A stretch of DNA of 64,000 bases from Clostridiales bacterium (GTDB lineage Bacteria > Bacillota > Clostridia > Peptostreptococcales > Acidaminobacteraceae), in the NCBI GenBank assembly GCA_016933835.1, contig JAFGAC010000031.1, positions 62,001 through 126,000 on the forward strand, written 5' to 3'. The notes below the pieces were generated by a model. That model was given only the letters and a program-made list of their open reading frames with translations, was not told where the DNA came from and did no database searches. A program made the position numbers and the translations under genes. Below, in pieces: positions 16,853 through 24,867 of this stretch. The stretch's first letter is position 1, and the number at the start of each line of letters is the position of its first letter.

Positions 16853-17779
16853 TTAGTACTTAATTATACTTTTATCATCACATTTATCAACTTCTGCCTG
16901 CAATGTTATATGATTTATTCCATAGTGATGTTTAAGTACATGTTCAATTTTCTCATATATCTCTTCAACCTCTGAAAGTCTCATATCTTCCAAATCTATA
17001 TGTGCTTCAAAGTTTATTGTCTTTTCATTGACCATCCAAGAATGAATATGATGAATATTTTTAACTTTTTCGATTTTCTCCACATCCATCTTTATTGATT
17101 CATAATCAATATCGGCAGACGACTGCATCAAAATAAATACTGTCTTTTTTATAATATGCCAAGTTTCTCTCATGATATATATAGAAATCAATATTGTAAT
17201 TAAAGGATCAACCCAGAGTACTCCCCATTTGTTAATTGCAATACCGCCAATTACAACACCTACAGAGGAAACTGTATCACTTAGAAGATGCAAGTAGCTC
17301 GATTTGATATTCAAATTCTCATGCGAATCCTTTTCCAATAAAAATACTGAAAACAGATTAGCAAACAATCCGATCAAAGCAACAATTATCATTAAATTGC
17401 CATTGATAATCTCAGGAGATTTGAATTGCTTGATCGCTTCAAATATCAATACTACGGAGATAGCCATTAGCACAGATGAATTTACAAAAGCAGTAAGAAT
17501 CTCTGCTCTTTTATACCCATAGGTCCTTTTAGCATCCTTTGGTTTTTTTGATAATTTATTTGCATAGTAAGATAAAGCAATTGCAATTGTATCACTCAGA
17601 TTATGCACTGCATCTGACAACAAAGCCAAACTGCCAGACAATAATCCACCGATAATTTCTGCCAGCGTGATTGTCGCATTCAGAACTGTTACCCAAAATA
17701 TCTTATTACCTGATAAGTGCGATACATCATGTGTGTGCCCAGCATCTGAATGATCATGTTCATGTGTATGATGCGCCAT
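16853..17779 (-). CDS. Cation diffusion facilitator (CDF) metal exporter
   Basis: A 308-residue antiporter that would export Zn2+ or a related divalent ion. The N-terminus is histidine-rich (MAHHTHEHDHSDAGHTHD). Six membrane segments follow, with SDAVHNLSD carrying the family H-D metal site in segment 2 and LLSDTVSSVG in segment 5. A cytoplasmic C-terminal domain has HHIHSWMVNE and ITLQAE. It resembles CzcD/ZitB. It is the last gene of an operon with a CMD-family protein and an ArsR repressor, which supports a metal-induced role. Confidence 0.92.
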   Translation of the reverse strand: MAHHTHEHDHSDAGHTHDVSHLSGNKIFWVTVLNATITLAEIIGGLLSGSLALLSDAVHNLSDTIAIALSYYANKLSKKPKDAKRTYGYKRAEILTAFVNSSVLMAISVVLIFEAIKQFKSPEIINGNLMIIVALIGLFANLFSVFLLEKDSHENLNIKSSYLHLLSDTVSSVGVVIGGIAINKWGVLWVDPLITILISIYIMRETWHIIKKTVFILMQSSADIDYESIKMDVEKIEKVKNIHHIHSWMVNEKTINFEAHIDLEDMRLSEVEEIYEKIEHVLKHHYGINHITLQAEVDKCDDKSIIKY

Positions 17780-17781
17780 AA

Positions 17782-18150
17782 TTACTCCCCTTTATTATTT
17801 ATCAACCATTGCATTGCAGAATCAAAACCTGAAATAGATGCAGATGATTTAGAAAATTTTGCTACCGAGTAAACTTCCATAATCTCAGCAGTACTAGCGC
17901 CATTTTTTTTCGCTTCCTTCACATTATGCATAATACATCCCTGAGAATCCAAAGCAACGCCAACAGCTAATGCTATGAAAGATTTTGTCTTTTTATCGAC
18001 AGACACTCCTGAATAAGCATTTTTCTTCGCTTCAATATGTCCCACCAAAACATTCATATCAAGTTCAGCCAGATTCTCCAATTGTTTGGGCACTTCACCC
18101 AACTGTATTTTAAGCATTTTCAACATTTTTTCTTTATCCAAACCTGTCAT
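17782..18150 (-). CDS. Carboxymuconolactone decarboxylase (AhpD-like) family protein
   Basis: A 122-residue all-helical protein of the CMD/AhpD superfamily. ALDSQGCIMHNVKEAKKNGAS carries a CxxH motif in place of the AhpD CxxC, with a single catalytic-type cysteine. A hydroperoxidase or redox-buffer role is possible but unproven. It lies two bases before the CDF gene and 28 bases after arsR. The start follows GAGGAGATGAC. Confidence 0.85.
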   Translation of the reverse strand: MTGLDKEKMLKMLKIQLGEVPKQLENLAELDMNVLVGHIEAKKNAYSGVSVDKKTKSFIALAVGVALDSQGCIMHNVKEAKKNGASTAEIMEVYSVAKFSKSSASISGFDSAMQWLINNKGE

Positions 18151-18178
18151 CTCCTCTTTAAGTCAAGTATTTATTTCT

Positions 18179-18520
18179 TTAAATATTACACTGCATTAGA
18201 TAGATATCCTTGTCTACCAATCTTTCACTATCTTCTTTCAATTGTGAATATTCTTCAATTTCATTGAATATATTTTTTATTGTACTTTCCCAAAACTTAT
18301 TTTCTGTATTCAATGAATAAAATATAAATTGTTCTCTTCTTTTATCAACTACTAAATTCTTGTCACGCAGTTTTGCCAGATGTTTTGATACTTTAGGTTG
18401 AGAAAGATTTAAAATTCCACACAATTCGCAAACACACAATTCCTCTTGCACTAATAAGACAGCAATTCTCAAACGTGTTTCATCTGATAAAATTTTATAA
18501 ACGTCGATTAAACGATTCAT
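18179..18520 (-). CDS. ArsR/SmtB-family metal-sensing repressor
   Basis: A 113-residue winged-helix repressor. ILSDETRLRIAVLL and LNLSQPKVSKHLAKLR give the helix-turn-helix, and ELCVCEL in helix alpha-3 is the classic thiolate metal site of ArsR/CadC-type sensors. A C-terminal cysteine (LMQCNI) may add to binding. The frame is open to 18538, but AAAGGAGTG is well spaced only for the ATG at 18520. It heads the operon arsR-CMD-CDF and probably represses it. Confidence 0.93.
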   Translation of the reverse strand: MNRLIDVYKILSDETRLRIAVLLVQEELCVCELCGILNLSQPKVSKHLAKLRDKNLVVDKRREQFIFYSLNTENKFWESTIKNIFNEIEEYSQLKEDSERLVDKDIYLMQCNI

Positions 18521-18549
18521 ATTCCACTCCTTTCTCAAACCAAATACTT

Positions 18550-18601
18550 ATATACGTATATCGGTATATGCCTATTATACATTCTTCAATTATTTTGTCA
18601 A
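18550..18601 (-). promoter_or_regulatory. Consensus promoter and palindromic operator of the arsR operon
   Basis: On the minus strand TTGACA (18596-18601) and TATAAT (18574-18579), both perfect, are 16 bases apart. Just past the expected transcription start lies the 12-bp palindrome ATATACGTATAT (18550-18561), a likely ArsR-family operator. Confidence 0.8.
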
Positions 18602-18681
18602 TTCACTGCTGAATTTAAATATATCAATTTGTACTTTTAGGAAGTTTGGCGAGAATCCTCCATATTTCAACTCCAAAAAAA

Positions 18682-18726
18682 CGCAAAAAATAAAAAACAC
18701 TACCAATCATATGAAAGGTAGTGTTT
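18682..18726 (-). terminator. Terminator of tRNA-Leu(CAA)
   Basis: AAACACTACC and GGTAGTGTTT form a 10-bp stem, followed on the minus strand by TTTATTTTTT, a few bases after the tRNA CCA end. Confidence 0.92.
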
Positions 18727-18730
18727 CTAA

Positions 18731-18817
18731 TGGTGCCGAAGGAGGGACTCGAACCCTCACGCTCCGAAGAGCTCTGGATTTTGAGTCCAGCGCGTCTGCC
18801 AGTTCCACCACTTCGGC
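18731..18817 (-). tRNA. tRNA-Leu (anticodon CAA)
   Basis: An 87-base class II tRNA on the minus strand. Acceptor arm GCCGAAG/CTTCGGC. The anticodon stem CTGGA/TCCAG encloses CTCAAAA with anticodon CAA. A long variable arm, GGTTCGAGT in the T loop and an encoded CCA end are present. It is monocistronic with its own promoter and terminator. Confidence 0.97.
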
Positions 18818-18833
18818 AAGTGGCAACAAAGAT

Positions 18834-18862
18834 ATAATAACACAAAGGAAGAAGGGTTACAA
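18834..18862 (-). promoter_or_regulatory. Promoter of tRNA-Leu(CAA)
   Basis: Minus strand TTGTAA (18857-18862) and TATTAT (18834-18839), 17 bases apart, about 17 bases before the tRNA 5' end. Confidence 0.75.
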
Positions 18863-18964
18863 TACAATTTTCATATTTTTTTAAATGATAATTATATACG
18901 TTTTTAACATAAATTCCTTGTTGAAATTTCTCTGAATTGAATGTTTTATTTTCTTCAAAACACT

Positions 18965-18996
18965 AAAAAAGTCTCATGTCATAAATAACATGAGAC
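18965..18996 (-). terminator. Terminator of cold-shock gene
   Basis: GTCTCATGT / ACATGAGAC form a 9-bp stem followed on the minus strand by six T. Confidence 0.92.
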
Positions 18997-19010
18997 TAAA
19001 ATATTAGCAA

Positions 19011-19208
19011 TTATAAAATTTCAATATTTTCTGCTTGAGGGCCTTTAGGTCCTTGAGTAACTTCGAAAGAAACTTTTTGACCTTCTTCTAAAGTTTTGAA
19101 TCCTGTTGAGTTGATTTGTGAAAAATGAGCGAAAACATCTTTTCCGTCATCTCCTGTAATAAAACCAAAGCCTTTATCTGCGTTAAACCATTTTACTGTA
19201 CCATTCAT
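19011..19208 (-). CDS. Cold-shock protein (CspA family)
   Basis: A 65-residue single cold-shock domain. The RNA-binding motifs KGFGFI (RNP1) and VFAHF (RNP2) are intact, and the length is normal for the family. It acts as an RNA chaperone in the cytoplasm. AGGAGG lies close to the ATG. It has a consensus promoter and a leader of about 130 bases containing an inverted repeat that can cover the ribosome binding site. A DEAD-box helicase gene, often also cold-induced, lies directly upstream. Confidence 0.97.
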   Translation of the reverse strand: MNGTVKWFNADKGFGFITGDDGKDVFAHFSQINSTGFKTLEEGQKVSFEVTQGPKGPQAENIEIL

Positions 19209-19210
19209 AT

Positions 19211-19296
19211 TGGGTACCTCCTAATTTTTATTTCTTAAATCATGCATAACAAATAACAAATACATTTCTAAAACAGAAATACACAAACGGTACCCA
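19211..19296 (-). promoter_or_regulatory. Cold-shock mRNA leader with SD-pairing inverted repeat
   Basis: TGGGTACC near the 5' end of the leader (complement of 19289-19296) is exactly complementary to GGTACCCA (19211-19218), which overlaps the AGGAGG of the csp gene. Pairing would hide part of the ribosome binding site, suggesting a temperature-responsive leader. Confidence 0.5.
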
Positions 19297-19343
19297 TTAA
19301 AAATACAAAGTTAAATCATTAAATTCAATTTAAGCATCGGTTT

Positions 19344-19372
19344 ATTCTAGCATTAAAATCTGTATCTGTCAA
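19344..19372 (-). promoter_or_regulatory. Promoter of cold-shock gene
   Basis: Minus strand TTGACA (19367-19372) and TAGAAT (19344-19349) with a 17-base spacer. Transcription would start near 19337, giving a 5' leader of about 130 bases. Confidence 0.8.
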
Positions 19373-19410
19373 ATATAAATGCATTTATTTATTTTTATTT
19401 TTTATTTTAT

Positions 19411-20562
19411 CTATTTATCCTTCTTATAACTCCTATTTATTTTACCCTCTTTATGGATATGTTCAACTTTTATGAGGGTTTTTCCTATTGATTTTTCTAT
19501 TTCTTCCAAGATGTCTTCATCTTTTGGTGTTGCAATCGTTATTGCTATACCTGTTTTATCCATTCTTCCCGTACGACCAATTCTATGGATATACCCTTCA
19601 ACTGTTTCCGGCATATCATAATTATATATATGAGTCACTCCCGTTATATCTAAGCCTCTCGCAGCAACATCAGTCGCAATCAAATATTGAAAATCAGCAT
19701 TTTTAAATGCTTTCATCACACGTTGTCTGTCTTTTTGTTTCATGTCGCCATGTAATTTCTTGCAGTCATATCCATTCTCAAACATGGCTGTCTCTAAAAT
19801 ATCAGCTCTCCTTTTTGTTCTGCAAAAAACAATGCTTAGAAAAGGATTAACGCGGTCAAGTTCTTTCAATAAAGCTTCCTGCTTCCATCGATCTGTTGTC
19901 AAAATAATTTTTTGTTCAATCAGCTCAAGAGGTATATTTTTCTCAGCTAATTGAATTTCATAAGGATTATTCATGTATTTATAAGCAAGCTTCTTTACTT
20001 TTGAATCAATTGTCGCAGAAAAGCATAATAATTGCTTATCTTTATTAGTATTATCCATTATTATTTCAATATCATTCTTAAAACCAAATTGAAGCATTTG
20101 ATCTGCCTCATCTAAAACTGCAAATTTTAATTGATCAAGTTTTATAGTTTCTCTTCTAAGATGATCCATGAGTCTTCCTGGTGTAGCAATTACCAAATTT
20201 GGACTTCTTCCAAGTTTTCTCAACTGACTGTTGATATCAATTCCGCCATGTACCGCTAAAATATTCAATTTTCCATTTACATTCAACTTTCTTGCTTCAT
20301 CAGTTATCTGTATAGCCAATTCACGTGTAGGTGATAAAATAAGACCTTGAACTTCAGATGATTTATCATCAATCTCCTGAATCATGGGCAGCAAGAATGC
20401 TAAGGTTTTGCCAGTGCCAGTCTTAGCTTTAGCAATAATATCTACTCCTTCTAAAACTTTTGGGATTGTCTGGGTCTGTATGGATGTAGGAACTGTTATT
20501 CCTTGCTTTGATAACAAATCAATCAAAGTCTCATTTATTCCTAATGCTTTAAATTTATTCAT
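19411..20562 (-). CDS. DEAD-box ATP-dependent RNA helicase
   Basis: A 383-residue helicase core: Q motif near PTSIQTQTIP, Walker A AKTGTGKT, PTRELA, DEAD (VLDEADQMLQFG), SAT (CFSATIDS), and HRIGRTGR in the second RecA domain. It ends about 25 residues after the core, with no RNA-binding tail as in DbpA or CsdA, so it resembles short CshB/RhlE-type helicases. It would unwind RNA in ribosome assembly or decay, perhaps during cold shock given the adjacent csp gene. Confidence 0.93.
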   Translation of the reverse strand: MNKFKALGINETLIDLLSKQGITVPTSIQTQTIPKVLEGVDIIAKAKTGTGKTLAFLLPMIQEIDDKSSEVQGLILSPTRELAIQITDEARKLNVNGKLNILAVHGGIDINSQLRKLGRSPNLVIATPGRLMDHLRRETIKLDQLKFAVLDEADQMLQFGFKNDIEIIMDNTNKDKQLLCFSATIDSKVKKLAYKYMNNPYEIQLAEKNIPLELIEQKIILTTDRWKQEALLKELDRVNPFLSIVFCRTKRRADILETAMFENGYDCKKLHGDMKQKDRQRVMKAFKNADFQYLIATDVAARGLDITGVTHIYNYDMPETVEGYIHRIGRTGRMDKTGIAITIATPKDEDILEEIEKSIGKTLIKVEHIHKEGKINRSYKKDK

Positions 20563-20633
20563 ATTGTTACCTTATCTTTCTATATAGTAGTTACAAACTT
20601 TTTAAGTATAACACATCGTTTGAATCCTAACTA

Positions 20634-21743
20634 TCAATACTTATCAAGTTTCACATTGAACACCTTTTTATCACCATTTGCATCGATTGCTGTTATTGAA
20701 ACAACTTCACCGACATCGTATTTGTTCTTTTCTTCAACCAATTGCTCAGTGTTAACAATTACTTTCCCTTCAAATTCAATAATAACATCTCCGATACGCA
20801 TACCTGCTCTATAAGCGGGTCCCTCAGTGTCAATATCAGCAATAATAACACCTATAGGAAGATTGTATACTTCAGCTGAATCCTCTGTAATAGTTCTTGC
20901 TGAAATTCCTAGATAAGGGCGAGCAATAAATCCATCTTTTATCAATGCGCTTATTATTGGTATGGCTTCATTGATAGGAATTGCAAATCCTATTCCCTCC
21001 ACATTTGTATCAGCAATTTTTATGGCATTTATTCCTACAACCTCACCTCTGCCATTGACAAGTGCACCCCCGGAATTGCCTGGATTGATGGCGGCATCCG
21101 TTTGAATCAAGTTGATATCATTTTGTGAGAGCATCAAATCTCTATTAAGGGCACTTATGACACCTACGGTAACTGTATGGTTGTACCCCAGAGGATTTCC
21201 TATTGCAATAGCTATCTCTCCTACTTTTAAAGCAGACGAATCACCAAAAACAACCGGTTTGATTCTATCTAATATTTCTTTGTTCACATTCTCTTTCTTT
21301 ATAAAAATAACTGCTAGGTCAGTGTCAGAATCACGTCCAGTCAATTCCGCAGAAACTATAATATTATCCCCTAAATCAACGGTTATTTCGCTTGCTCCAT
21401 CAATTACATGATTATTTGTCACTATAAAAATACCGTCATTATTTATATCAAAAATTATTCCTGAGCCTGAAGCTTCAGCATCATAAGTCATGTTGAAAAT
21501 ATTTGTCTGTGTTATTCTACTTGTAATCGCAATTACAGACGGCGCAATTTTTTCAACAATTTCCTCAACGGAATACACTCCATTGTCCGACATCAATTCA
21601 TCATTTCCAATCCTTTGAACTAACTCAACATCACTTTTACCGAATCTGTTATCCAACAGCCAGTAGCTACCTCCTACACTTGTACCTGCTACGAAAGAGA
21701 ATATAAGCAATATAACTAGAAATTTTCCAAATGACAGTTTCAT
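20634..21743 (-). CDS. htrA: HtrA/DegP-like membrane-anchored serine protease with PDZ domain
   Basis: A 369-residue protein with an N-terminal membrane anchor (~residues 7-28), a trypsin-like protease domain and one C-terminal PDZ domain (~260-365). The catalytic triad is complete: His112 (NNHVID), Asp142 (DTDLAV) and Ser224 (NPGNSGGAL). It would degrade or refold damaged proteins on the outer face of the membrane. AAGGAG is nine bases before the ATG at 21743; the ATG at 21752 overlaps that site. No two-component system is adjacent. Confidence 0.94.
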   Translation of the reverse strand: MKLSFGKFLVILLIFSFVAGTSVGGSYWLLDNRFGKSDVELVQRIGNDELMSDNGVYSVEEIVEKIAPSVIAITSRITQTNIFNMTYDAEASGSGIIFDINNDGIFIVTNNHVIDGASEITVDLGDNIIVSAELTGRDSDTDLAVIFIKKENVNKEILDRIKPVVFGDSSALKVGEIAIAIGNPLGYNHTVTVGVISALNRDLMLSQNDINLIQTDAAINPGNSGGALVNGRGEVVGINAIKIADTNVEGIGFAIPINEAIPIISALIKDGFIARPYLGISARTITEDSAEVYNLPIGVIIADIDTEGPAYRAGMRIGDVIIEFEGKVIVNTEQLVEEKNKYDVGEVVSITAIDANGDKKVFNVKLDKY

Positions 21744-21825
21744 GATTTTCATCTCCTTAAAAAAATTAAATACTAATTATGAATTAATAATTTTTTTTTG
21801 GGGTATAACATATATGGTGATTAAA

Positions 21826-22203
21826 ATGGCAAAAAACGAAGTGTATTATACACTAGAAATCCTACCAGCAAATATAATTTTAGTTCGCTTCAAAGATAAT
21901 TTCATTATATCAAAAAATAATTTTATTTCAATTCTGGAAATAGTCAGAGACCGTTTCTTTGAATACCCTATCGTGATTGATATTACTAATATAGACGGTA
22001 TTGATTATGATGCGATTGATTTGAATAAAGTTACTATTTTCAATCAATATCCCTGCAGAATAGCCCTGATATATAATTCAAAAAACATAAGCAAGAAATA
22101 CGCTGACCTTATAAAAAATGTCAACAAATCTTGCAAGCATTTTAGTAAATTTGACAAAATAGAAGAGGCGGTAATTTGGGCTAGAGAAATTTCTGTAAGC
22201 TAA
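21826..22203 (+). CDS. Small STAS-like protein of unknown function
   Basis: A 125-residue soluble protein with alternating beta strands and helices (EILPANIILVRFKDN, PIVIDITNIDGIDY, CRIALIYNS) and an ending EEAVIWARE. This recalls SpoIIAA/STAS-like single domains that end in a helix before EEA.xWL. The match is by pattern only. GGTGA precedes the ATG at 21826; upstream in-frame ATGs lack a site. It is followed 20 bases later by a LysR regulator, so the two may be one operon. No function is claimed. Confidence 0.6.
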   Translation: MAKNEVYYTLEILPANIILVRFKDNFIISKNNFISILEIVRDRFFEYPIVIDITNIDGIDYDAIDLNKVTIFNQYPCRIALIYNSKNISKKYADLIKNVNKSCKHFSKFDKIEEAVIWAREISVS

Positions 22204-22223
22204 ACAGCGTTTAAGGAGGAAAC

Positions 22224-23132
22224 ATGGATTTTAAACAGTTGGAAAGTTTTATTACAATTGCAAAATACAATAGCTTTTCAAGAGCTGCAGAAAAGTTGTA
22301 TCTTACTCAACCTACTTTGAGTAATCATATTATTTCTCTTGAAAAAGAACTTGATACCATTCTTTTTAATCGAGTAAATAAAAAAGTTACTTTAACAGAT
22401 GCTGGTACTCTGTTTCTTCAAAACGCTTTGGATATTTTACACAGCAGAGATAGAGCTATTTTTTCATTGAATAAATTCAAAGGTTCAATCAATGGTCTCT
22501 TAGAGATATCGTCAAGTACAGTTCCTCAACATTTTTTCTTAGCTAATCTAATTAAGGAATTCAGTTTAAAATATCCAAATGTCAGGTACAAAATTCTCAA
22601 ACATGATTCACATGATGTAATTGAAAAAATAAGTCAAGGTGAAATTGATTTTGGAATTGTAGGTCAAGCTGTACCCATGAGGAATATAGAATATCGTCAA
22701 ATCATGGGAGACGATATAGTACTGATTTCAAGTAAAGAATTCGAAAAAGACACCGTAAAAATTGAAGAACTTGAGCATCTTCCACTTATTGTCCGTGAGG
22801 AAGGATCTGCAACAAGAGCAGTATTATTTGATAAGTTAAGTGAAGAACAAATATGCATAGAAAATTTGAATATTATCGCAGAAATCGAAAGCACAAGCAC
22901 AATAAAACAATTTGTAACAAAAAATATTGGCCTTGCATTTATTTCTACCAGAGAACTCAATGAAGAAACTTCTTGTGAGCGATTTAAAGTAATCGATATT
23001 GAGAACTTTAAAATTTCCAGAAATTTTTATTTTGCATATAATAAAAAAATTGCATTTTCTCCACTCTGTGAAGAATTCAAAAACTATATTTTTGAACTTT
23101 GCAAAAAAAACGAAGAACCCGGTTCTTTATAA
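22224..23132 (+). CDS. LysR-family transcriptional regulator
   Basis: A 302-residue regulator with an N-terminal winged helix-turn-helix (YNSFSRAAEKLYLTQPTLSNHIISLEKEL) and a periplasmic-binding-like effector domain (~90-295). The effector domain is of the CysB/CysL-like group (ISSSTVPQHFFLANLIKEF). The target and effector are unknown. AAGGAGG lies seven bases before the ATG. A strong terminator follows, so it is the last gene of its unit. Confidence 0.92.
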   Translation: MDFKQLESFITIAKYNSFSRAAEKLYLTQPTLSNHIISLEKELDTILFNRVNKKVTLTDAGTLFLQNALDILHSRDRAIFSLNKFKGSINGLLEISSSTVPQHFFLANLIKEFSLKYPNVRYKILKHDSHDVIEKISQGEIDFGIVGQAVPMRNIEYRQIMGDDIVLISSKEFEKDTVKIEELEHLPLIVREEGSATRAVLFDKLSEEQICIENLNIIAEIESTSTIKQFVTKNIGLAFISTRELNEETSCERFKVIDIENFKISRNFYFAYNKKIAFSPLCEEFKNYIFELCKKNEEPGSL

Positions 23133-23151
23133 AACCAGGTTCTTTTTTTTT
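23113..23151 (+). terminator. Terminator of LysR gene
   Basis: AAGAACCCGGTT and AACCAGGTTCTT form a 12-bp stem with one mismatch, followed by a run of T. The stem starts within the last codons of the gene. Confidence 0.88.
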
Positions 23152-23166
23152 GCTTTATTATACAAA

Positions 23167-24564
23167 TTATCTATTCAAGAAACTCTTATATCCTTTATAA
23201 GCCATGAAAAGATCAACTTTGCTGAGCAATTCGTATGGTGCATGCATACTGAGCATCGGTACGCCACAATCTACAACTTCAGCCCCATAGTTCGCCAATA
23301 TATAAGCTATAGTTCCCCCGCCACCTTGATCTACTTTGCCTAGCTCACCTGTTTGCCAAACAACACCATTGGATTCAAAGATATTTCTAACTTCACTTAA
23401 AAATTCTGCGTTTGCATCATTACAAGAACTTTTTCCTCTTGATCCAGTATACTTTGTCACTTGAAGACCATATCCCATCAACCCTGTATTAGGCTTGTCA
23501 TAAGCGCTTTTAAAATTAGGATCATACGCCGCATTCACATCTGCAGAAAGAACTTTTGAATTCATAAAAGATCTTCTCACATACAAATCTGAATAATTGT
23601 CTTCTTGCAGATTAATAAGTTCAGCAATGATATTTTCAAAGTACATTGAATTTGATCCTGTGTTTCCATTGCTTCCTACTTCTTCTTTATCCATAAACAT
23701 TCCTACTGCAGTCAGAGTTGGATTGTTTACTTCGAAAATTGATCTCATACCGGCATAAGAACAAACACGGTCATCATGGCCGTATGCAGAAATCATACTT
23801 CTGTCAATTCCTACATCACGCGCCTTACCTGCAGGGACAACTTCAAGTTCTGCTGTTAAAAAGTCTTTTTCTGTAATGCCATATTTTTCATTGATTAGTT
23901 TTAAAACATTTTCTTTTACTTTTTCTTTGGAATCCTCATTCTCAGAAGGGATATTTCCGATAATCAGATTAAGATCTTCCCCTTCAATAAACTCACTTGC
24001 TTTTTTTTGCATTTGATCTTTTGCCAAATGAGGTAAAAGATCACTTATGAAGAAAACAGGATCAGTTTCATCTTCACCTATTACTATGTTTACTTTTTTA
24101 TTATCCTTAGTCATCACGATGCCATGAAGTGCTAGAGGAAGTGATGCCCATTGGTATTTCTTTATACCGCCATAGTAATGCGTTTTAAGCATTGCTATAT
24201 CTGAATCTTCATAAAAAGGAACTTGCTTTAAATCAAGTCTTGGGCTATCTATATGCCCGCCAACAATATTCATTCCGCTTGAAATATTTTCTTTTCCGAC
24301 AACAATTAGAATTATTGATTTTCCTTTATTTTGAGCATAGACCTTCAACCCAGGTTTAAACGCTTGTCCTCCACTTAAAACACTTTCAATAGAAACATAA
24401 CCATTCTGCTCTGCCTGTTTTTTTATTTCATCGGCAGATTCTCTTTCTGTTTTACCTACGTCCAGGAAAAGCTTATACGCATCAGCCAAGCTAAAAACCT
24501 GGTCTTTCTCTTCTTCCGATAATTTTAACCACGCACTATCACGTTTATATAATAAATCAGTCAT
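23167..24564 (-). CDS. M18-family zinc aminopeptidase
   Basis: A 465-residue metallo-aminopeptidase of the M18 family (aspartyl aminopeptidase/aminopeptidase I). Metal-site motifs are visible: GGHIDSPRLDLK, MDKEEVGSNGNTGSNS, SADVNAAYDP and the C-terminal GVPMLSMHAPYELLSK. It removes N-terminal residues from peptides in the cytoplasm, in line with peptide and amino-acid use. GGAGGG precedes the ATG at 24564; the frame's first ATG at 24576 overlaps that site. A promoter with a perfect TTGACA lies upstream. Confidence 0.93.
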   Translation of the reverse strand: MTDLLYKRDSAWLKLSEEEKDQVFSLADAYKLFLDVGKTERESADEIKKQAEQNGYVSIESVLSGGQAFKPGLKVYAQNKGKSIILIVVGKENISSGMNIVGGHIDSPRLDLKQVPFYEDSDIAMLKTHYYGGIKKYQWASLPLALHGIVMTKDNKKVNIVIGEDETDPVFFISDLLPHLAKDQMQKKASEFIEGEDLNLIIGNIPSENEDSKEKVKENVLKLINEKYGITEKDFLTAELEVVPAGKARDVGIDRSMISAYGHDDRVCSYAGMRSIFEVNNPTLTAVGMFMDKEEVGSNGNTGSNSMYFENIIAELINLQEDNYSDLYVRRSFMNSKVLSADVNAAYDPNFKSAYDKPNTGLMGYGLQVTKYTGSRGKSSCNDANAEFLSEVRNIFESNGVVWQTGELGKVDQGGGGTIAYILANYGAEVVDCGVPMLSMHAPYELLSKVDLFMAYKGYKSFLNR

Positions 24565-24601
24565 TTTACCCTCCATATAAAAAATTTTTTATAACATAAT
24601 C

Positions 24602-24630
24602 AGCATATAATCTTTAGCAATCATTGTCAA
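24602..24630 (-). promoter_or_regulatory. Putative promoter of M18 aminopeptidase gene
   Basis: Minus strand TTGACA (24625-24630) with TATGCT (24602-24607) 17 bases downstream, or TATATG at 15 bases. It lies directly after the terminator of the hutH-DUF896 unit. Confidence 0.6.
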
Positions 24631-24652
24631 TCAGTATAATATTACATTTTAG

Positions 24653-24684
24653 AAAAAAAATAGAACAAGGCTATACCTTGTTCT
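24653..24684 (-). terminator. Terminator of hutH-DUF896 operon
   Basis: AGAACAAGG-TATAG-CCTTGTTCT on the minus strand, followed by A and eight T. The stem overlaps the stop codon of the DUF896 gene. Confidence 0.92.
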
Positions 24685-24859
24685 AATCAATGTATTCAAT
24701 ATCTAAATTATCTAACTGTTTTTTAAATCTTTTGCGGAATAATTCCAAGTATTCTTTTCTGAGCTCCAATTGATGTGCTTTTTCTTCTTCAGTCAAAGCT
24801 TCAATTTTTGACTTGTTCGCATAAAAATTTATTTGGTCTATAAGCTCTTTACTAATCAT
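24683..24859 (-). CDS. DUF896 (YnzC/YneR-type) small protein
   Basis: A 58-residue protein. It begins MISKELIDQINFYANKSK, continues with ALTEEEKAHQLELRKEYLE and ends LDNLDIEYID. This is the helical-hairpin pattern of the DUF896/UPF0291 family found across Firmicutes; in Bacillus one member is SOS-induced, but the role is unknown. AGGTGG precedes the ATG. It follows hutH by eight bases and shares its terminator. Confidence 0.88.
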   Translation of the reverse strand: MISKELIDQINFYANKSKIEALTEEEKAHQLELRKEYLELFRKRFKKQLDNLDIEYID

Positions 24860-24867
24860 TTCGCCAC

